43,924 nucleotides of DNA from Gammaproteobacteria bacterium. GTDB lineage: Bacteria; Pseudomonadota; Gammaproteobacteria; DSM-16500. The stretch spans positions 1 through 43,924 of the forward strand of contig JABDFQ010000013.1 of the NCBI GenBank assembly GCA_013286495.1. Reading direction: 5' to 3'. A program made the translations under genes and the position numbers. Position 1 is the stretch's first letter. Each line of letters opens with the position of its first letter. Shown here piece by piece: positions 39,839-43,924 of the stretch. The notes beneath the pieces are model-generated. The model did not search any database and was not told the DNA's origin. It saw only the letters and a list, made by a program, of their open reading frames with translations.

Positions 39839-41158
39839 TTATATTTTGGTTGTAATAAAATATTCCTTTTGTAAATGCTCTCTAGAATGTCTTAATGTGA
39901 TCGAACCATTGTAATGGAGTCTTTTATTGATCGCCGAAAATTTTTGATGGATTTTTCCTAATTTACTATCTGTCAGCGCACCATATTCATCTTCTTCAAA
40001 ACAGACTTTTTTGCCACTCAAGGCATTTAGCATTTTATTCGCGGCATTTATTTTTAATTCATATCCATCACCAGTAATTCTTCTGAAAAAAGTAGTGATT
40101 GCAAACTCATTTTTAGCCTGCAATTTACGTCTGGAAATATAGTTATTTATTTCCTCGATATATCGCGCTTTTTCAAGATCAAAATCCTGATAAATTACAC
40201 CCATAATTTTTTTAATGATGTTATCACCAGTTCTTTCGTTTTCATGTTTTGTATGGATTGGAAAGCTTTGAAAAAAATGATCAGCTTCAAGTAGAACTAG
40301 CAGGGAATTATCAGGATTTTTTGCAACAAATTCAGTCAGAAAATCTTTAAGAGATCGTTGCTTTGATTTCTCCTCGTCATTCATGCCAATAGGACATTCA
40401 ACGGATAAAGCATCTACCAGGCTTTGTACATCTTTATCATCAATAATGACATTCATCGCTTGCAATAGTCTCAAGCTTTCCTCGAGCGCCGATTTCAGGA
40501 TTTTTTTATGGCGTACACGTAAACGAGGCTCTTCCATATTTTTTTCATATCTCTTATGAGATTCTTCATAAGCTTTGCAAAACAGACCTAATAACTGATT
40601 CACTTCTTTGGCAGTGCGTGGCTGTAATCCTTTTCGAGTTTTGATATCAATATCACCAGCGAGAATGCCTACAATATTTGCGGCAGTATGTATTCCGCAA
40701 CTCCAGTTATCGTTTTGTTGTTTGATAGAAGCAGGCGGTTTAATGATTGCATAACCTGGTAAAATATCAGAATCAATTGCATTTTGAAGCTGAGATTCTG
40801 CTTCCTGATACCGGCATGCCAATGAGTCAATTAAATGACATGATTTTTCTTCTGTATCAAGAATAACTCCTACTGAGTGTTTTCCTTTTAATGTGGGTAG
40901 CGAGAAAAAAATATAACGTATATTTTTATTAATACGGTTACGAAGTTGATCTGCAAGAACAAAATCATTTCCTGGATAATCAGGTCCAACTTGCAAGAAA
41001 GCAAAGTTGTCTATGTTGTGATGTCTTAAAACTTCTGCGGCGCTATTAACGATAATATGATTGTCAAAATCTTCGAATTTTTTTCTATAGTCTTTAATGA
41101 GTTTTTGTTGTTCATCTGGTTTCATCGATGTATATGGTGTATATGGTCGATTTAGCAT
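39839..41158 (-). CDS. Ulp1/C48-like cysteine protease (effector candidate)
   Basis: The protein has 439 residues from the ATG at 41158 (a GTG three codons earlier is possible). Residues 50-170 carry a CE-clan protease layout: His94 in LKGKHSVGVILD, Asp111 in CHLIDSL, Gln147/148 and Cys154 in IKQQNDNWSCGIHTAANI. The order His-Asp-Gln-Cys with Trp before the Cys is that of Ulp1/SENP and bacterial relatives, which cut SUMO, NEDD8 or ubiquitin, or act as acetyltransferases. The remaining 270 residues are helical and unrecognised. No signal peptide is present. Host-directed activity after type IVB export is inferred. Confidence 0.72.
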   Translation of the reverse strand: MLNRPYTPYTSMKPDEQQKLIKDYRKKFEDFDNHIIVNSAAEVLRHHNIDNFAFLQVGPDYPGNDFVLADQLRNRINKNIRYIFFSLPTLKGKHSVGVILDTEEKSCHLIDSLACRYQEAESQLQNAIDSDILPGYAIIKPPASIKQQNDNWSCGIHTAANIVGILAGDIDIKTRKGLQPRTAKEVNQLLGLFCKAYEESHKRYEKNMEEPRLRVRHKKILKSALEESLRLLQAMNVIIDDKDVQSLVDALSVECPIGMNDEEKSKQRSLKDFLTEFVAKNPDNSLLVLLEADHFFQSFPIHTKHENERTGDNIIKKIMGVIYQDFDLEKARYIEEINNYISRRKLQAKNEFAITTFFRRITGDGYELKINAANKMLNALSGKKVCFEEDEYGALTDSKLGKIHQKFSAINKRLHYNGSITLRHSREHLQKEYFITTKI

Positions 41159-41381
41159 GTTTTCCACTCGTTTTCGTTTTGTATTAGGCTAAATATTATA
41201 TTATTTTGATTAAATTAATCTTAGGTTAACCAGAAAAATTGATTTAAATAAAACAATTGAAATAAGCTCTTGATACAGATAGACATTTAGGCTCATTGTT
41301 TTTATTGCGAAGCTAATATTTCCTTAATAAAAGGTGTTATAGTAAGTGGTTTATAAAATAAATTAAGCGGGGAAAATTGAA

Positions 41382-41807
41382 ATGTTTCGTATAGTTAAAA
41401 TAGAGAAGCCCAGTGAGAATGATCACGGTGTCATATACAACGGCATGAATGAATATGCTGCACAATATGGAATGGAAGGAACTGGGGGATATTTCTTTGC
41501 AGCATATGATAAAAATAAAAAAATTATTGCCGCGATTTCTGGGTTTGATAATTTTGGTACCGCTGAGATTGGTGGATTATGGATTGCTGAAAAATATAGA
41601 AACCAGGGTTATGGAAAGGCACTGGTAGTGAAAGCAGAAGCATGGGGTAGAGAAAAGGGATGTAAAGTCATTACTGTATTCACCATAAAAAATTGGCCTG
41701 CGTTTGGATTCTATCAAAATTTGGGTTTTAAAATTGAATATGAAAGAAAGGGACACGCCCAAGGCACTATTGGGTGTTATCTCATCAAAGAAATAAAAAA
41801 AACCTAA
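41382..41807 (+). CDS. GNAT family N-acetyltransferase
   Basis: This 141-residue GNAT-fold protein has the acetyl-CoA-binding motif A in IGGLWIAEKYRNQGYGKALV (the Q/RxxGxG/A loop) and motif B in NWPAFGFYQNLGFKIEYER. It is similar in build to small acetyltransferases that act on amines, peptides or antibiotics. The substrate is unknown. It starts behind GGGGAAAATTGAA and precedes the HigBA locus by 58 bp. Its divergence from the protease gene leaves a 223-bp gap with no clear feature. Confidence 0.85.
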   Translation: MFRIVKIEKPSENDHGVIYNGMNEYAAQYGMEGTGGYFFAAYDKNKKIIAAISGFDNFGTAEIGGLWIAEKYRNQGYGKALVVKAEAWGREKGCKVITVFTIKNWPAFGFYQNLGFKIEYERKGHAQGTIGCYLIKEIKKT

Positions 41808-41829
41808 CATGATGATATTGATTCGTGGG

Positions 41830-41858
41830 TTGACAAGTATGACAGCTTGTCATAATAT
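41830..41858 (+). promoter_or_regulatory. higBA promoter with palindromic operator
   Basis: TTGACA (41830-41835), a 17-bp spacer and TAATAT (41853-41858) form a strong sigma-70-like promoter. The palindrome TATGACA-GCT-TGTCATA occupies 41838-41854, between and overlapping the two boxes, an ideal position for repression by HigA. The predicted transcript start is at or within a base or two of the higB ATG at 41866, so the message may be leaderless. Confidence 0.65.
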
Positions 41859-41865
41859 ATGAAAT

Positions 41866-42177
41866 ATGATCCTAATTGGAAAAAAAGAAATTGTAGCATT
41901 TGGAGGCTCCCATCCGCAGAGTCGAAAGCCTTTGGCTGTTTGGGAGGGGATTATTAGGCAAACCAATTATGCTAGCTTTAATGAGCTTAAACGAACCTTT
42001 TCAAATGCTGATTACGTTTATCATCAATACACAGTTTTTAATATTGGTGGCAATAAGTTCCGGTTAATTTCTGAGATTGATTATTCTGCAGGTGTTGTGA
42101 ATGTAAAGCGAATTTGGACACATGCTGAATACAGCATGAAAACAAATGAGATTGCTCTCCGGAGGAATATGATATGA
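41866..42177 (+). CDS. higB: HigB-type mRNA interferase toxin
   Basis: This 103-residue protein is of the HigB_toxin family (RelE fold), which cleaves mRNA on the ribosome. Diagnostic stretches are PLAVWEGIIRQTNYASFNEL, SNADYV, YTVFNIGGNKFRLISEIDY and the C-terminal WTHAEYSMK; the GNKFRLI and THAEY segments are family hallmarks. Toxin-first order with the antitoxin overlapping by ATGA is standard for higBA. There is no Shine-Dalgarno, consistent with a leaderless message from the promoter at 41830-41858. Confidence 0.9.
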   Translation: MILIGKKEIVAFGGSHPQSRKPLAVWEGIIRQTNYASFNELKRTFSNADYVYHQYTVFNIGGNKFRLISEIDYSAGVVNVKRIWTHAEYSMKTNEIALRRNMI

Positions 42178-42605
42178 ACACAGCATTAAAGAAAATAATC
42201 CAACATTGGGGTTATCTAAGTCCTTATGCACGTGTTCCGCATAATGATGCTGAATATGAAAAATTATTAAATTTTGCAGAAAACCTTATGGAAGTCTCTC
42301 GTCATGTAAAAAAAGACGAGCGCGTAACAAGCCTTTTAAAATTGGTTGCAAGAAATATAGAGGAATATGAAGCACATCGTTTTCCTGAAAAAAATATGTC
42401 ACCGATTGATGTGCTTGAATTTCTGATGGAAGAGCATGGTCTTGGCCAGAGTGATTTACCTGAAATTGGCGGTCAATCGCTTGTTTCAAAAATTTTAAGC
42501 GGTGAAAGGAAATTGACCGTTGAGCATATTCAGAAATTATCAAAACGATTTGGCGTTTCGTCTTCGGTTTTTATTGAAGGTAAATCATCCATCTTCTTTC
42601 GCTAA
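42174..42605 (+). CDS. higA: HigA-type antitoxin with XRE helix-turn-helix
   Basis: This 143-residue protein has an N-terminal helical toxin-neutralising part (residues 1-75) and a C-terminal XRE-type helix-turn-helix (about 80-135): MSPIDVLEFLMEEHGLGQSD, then GGQSLVSKILSGERKLTVEH and RFGVSSSVFI. The SKILSGERKLT recognition-helix segment is typical of HigA antitoxins. It probably represses its own promoter through the palindrome at 41838-41854. The start overlaps the higB stop. EEHGLGQSDLPE matches the long-form HigA group. Confidence 0.92.
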   Translation: MNTALKKIIQHWGYLSPYARVPHNDAEYEKLLNFAENLMEVSRHVKKDERVTSLLKLVARNIEEYEAHRFPEKNMSPIDVLEFLMEEHGLGQSDLPEIGGQSLVSKILSGERKLTVEHIQKLSKRFGVSSSVFIEGKSSIFFR

Positions 42606-42636
42606 TTTTGGAACAGATAATTTACCTCCTCATTAC

Positions 42637-43924
42637 TCACTCAACATCACACATACCCGAACCATTACTACTCCATGCAGCATGAATGGTTCTTAATTCC
42701 GTGCACTCCGTATTCTTACAAATTTTAGTTGCCGGAATGATTTTGCACGCACCATTGTTGCCATTGTAATTAATACCAATGACTTTCGTGCCTTTTGGTA
42801 ATGTGCCAATGCCGGTTGCTTTTTCCTTGAATCCATTTTTATCCATCACCTTGCCGCCGTTTTTCCAGTTACTGGCTGGCTGGGTGAGACTGTAATTAAT
42901 CGAAATATCTTTCAGCATGCCATTTTCAAATTTCAAATTACCTGATGTGTATTTCACTTTTACTTCCTGCGGTAACGCATCGCCAATCGGCACGATATTG
43001 CCACCACCAGTGATATCAAGCTTCGCTGGTTTTGCATAATTTTCACCGGCTAATTTGCCTTTAAATTGAAATGGATTGAATTTTAATTTGTTCATGATAA
43101 TCCACGCATTCGATGTCGTGCTTGGCAAAGTGTTTGCATTCCAGCCGAATGGAATCGCAAAACGCTTGCTCGCATACAAATAAGCATAACCATCACCAGG
43201 TGCAACCTGTGTGAAATAACTGGATGGTGTGGGTCGATCAAACCCACTTGCATATTTGAGATATTGATCATTACGCAAATGCTCAACACCTTTTTGCATT
43301 GTCGCCAAATCATTTTTCAGTGATGAGATATCACGTTTTTTCTCGTAATATTCAATCATTGAATGCACAACGCTAATTGCGCCTGCCGTCCATTCTGTCG
43401 ACATGATATTTTCATAGTGATTATTCAGCGTGTAACCGACGCCCCACAATTCATTATTATCCTTCGAATAATAACCACCTTGTTTGCTAACTTTTTCCCA
43501 GATTTTATAAGCAGTACCATCGCCAGGATTTTTATCAAACCATGCATCCACTGTTTCCACACCTAATGCAGACATGCCCCATGTGTTTACATCAACAGCA
43601 GTGGCACCGGATTCATTGGAATCATCTGGTACCCAGTCATTTTGTGATTTCGGATCTTTCGCCGTTCCATGTGTGTAAAACACACCTTTTTTCTCATTGT
43701 AAGCACCATTGTAAATAAAACTTAATAAACCAATGGTTTGATAACCATTCACTGTCGTGCCACCATGCAGCATGACATTAATTTTTTCCAGCGCAGTTTT
43801 TACTTTTGGTGTTTGTTCCATTTCACTCAAAATATGTTTGAATACTTGCAAACCACCGAGTACAGAAAAATTATTTTCCAGAGAGATTTCACCTTGTTGG
43901 ATGGATCCCTGATTTCCTTCTGAA
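42637..43924 (-). CDS. large protein of unknown function, N-terminus beyond window
   Basis: The minus-strand frame is open to the right edge with no stop, so the true start lies outside; about 428 residues are visible. Aromatic-rich helices recur (NTWGMSALGVETVDAWF, ELWGVGYTLNNHYEN, STEWTAGAISVVHSMIEYY), as in alpha/alpha-toroid carbohydrate enzymes, followed by a beta-rich C-terminal region (about the last 170 residues) and a cysteine-containing end (CKIIPATKICKNTEC ... GMCDVE) suggestive of disulfides in an exported protein. I cannot name the family; a secreted glycoside hydrolase or lyase is a guess. It is convergent with higA, 31 bp away. Confidence 0.6.
   Translation of the reverse strand, partial: SEGNQGSIQQGEISLENNFSVLGGLQVFKHILSEMEQTPKVKTALEKINVMLHGGTTVNGYQTIGLLSFIYNGAYNEKKGVFYTHGTAKDPKSQNDWVPDDSNESGATAVDVNTWGMSALGVETVDAWFDKNPGDGTAYKIWEKVSKQGGYYSKDNNELWGVGYTLNNHYENIMSTEWTAGAISVVHSMIEYYEKKRDISSLKNDLATMQKGVEHLRNDQYLKYASGFDRPTPSSYFTQVAPGDGYAYLYASKRFAIPFGWNANTLPSTTSNAWIIMNKLKFNPFQFKGKLAGENYAKPAKLDITGGGNIVPIGDALPQEVKVKYTSGNLKFENGMLKDISINYSLTQPASNWKNGGKVMDKNGFKEKATGIGTLPKGTKVIGINYNGNNGACKIIPATKICKNTECTELRTIHAAWSSNGSGMCDVE

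Noticed and set aside
43849-43851. TTG at 43851 as the start of the right-edge gene
   Set aside because: The frame stays open to 43924 with protein-like sequence, so the gene is simply cut by the window.

Overview
The window looks like a chromosomal piece of an AT-rich, host-associated gammaproteobacterium of the order Legionellales (Legionella/Coxiella/Aquicella-like; genus not determined). The lineage clues are an IcmD/DotP-like Dot/Icm subunit, an LbtU-type porin with an N-terminal coiled coil, a Mip-like FKBP, a PagL deacylase, and proteins with eukaryote-type folds (F-box proteins and a Ulp1-like cysteine protease). I see no rRNA, tRNA, CRISPR array, transposase or prophage.

Layout. 1-2.0 kb: end of an alpha/beta hydrolase, then a tight trio icmD-like / EexN-type lipoprotein / rlmH. 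2.0-8.5 kb is accessory DNA: a Phd/PIN toxin-antitoxin pair, a 2-oxoglutarate dioxygenase, a tandem 1.45-kb duplication carrying two F-box genes (one frameshifted in an A9 run), and an AAA/DUF4143 ATPase whose promoter closely copies that of the toxin-antitoxin pair. 8.5-16.6 kb: a secreted choloylglycine-hydrolase-like enzyme and the conserved run lnt-leuS-lptE-holA-nadD-rsfS, interrupted by a long hairpin. 16.7-26 kb: LbtU-like porin, DUF1841-nth, an ArnC-like glycosyltransferase, rnhB, an MFS carrier with a cyclic-nucleotide/DUF1003 membrane protein, a double bactofilin, an L,D-transpeptidase and an FKBP isomerase. 26-38.4 kb: an unrecognised coiled-coil protein, rmuC, an orphan substrate-binding protein, rseP, the cell-elongation block mrdA-rodA-mltB-rlpA, pagL and lemA-htpX. 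38.4-43.9 kb is accessory again: two adjacent giant hairpins, an unrecognised protein, a Ulp1-like protease, a GNAT acetyltransferase, a HigBA module and an incomplete exported protein.

Function. The vertical genes serve envelope building (lnt, lptE, pbp2/rodA, mltB, rlpA, L,D-transpeptidase, bactofilin, pagL, ArnC-like enzyme) and basic information processing (leuS, holA, rsfS, rlmH, nth, rnhB). The rsfS-rlmH-mrdA-mrdB-rlpA neighbourhood common in gammaproteobacteria is broken here into three pieces. The accessory blocks carry candidate secreted effectors aimed at host ubiquitin-type systems, plus two toxin-antitoxin loci.

The strongest leads are: (i) the shared -10/palindrome regulatory module of the PIN toxin locus and the DUF4143 ATPase; (ii) the duplicated F-box genes with a slippery A9 frameshift; (iii) a family of very long hairpins with locus-specific arms and, in two of them, a related GC-rich loop; (iv) an orphan IcmD-like/EexN pair; (v) the Ulp1-like protease. 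All identifications were made by reading the sequence; no database search was run.
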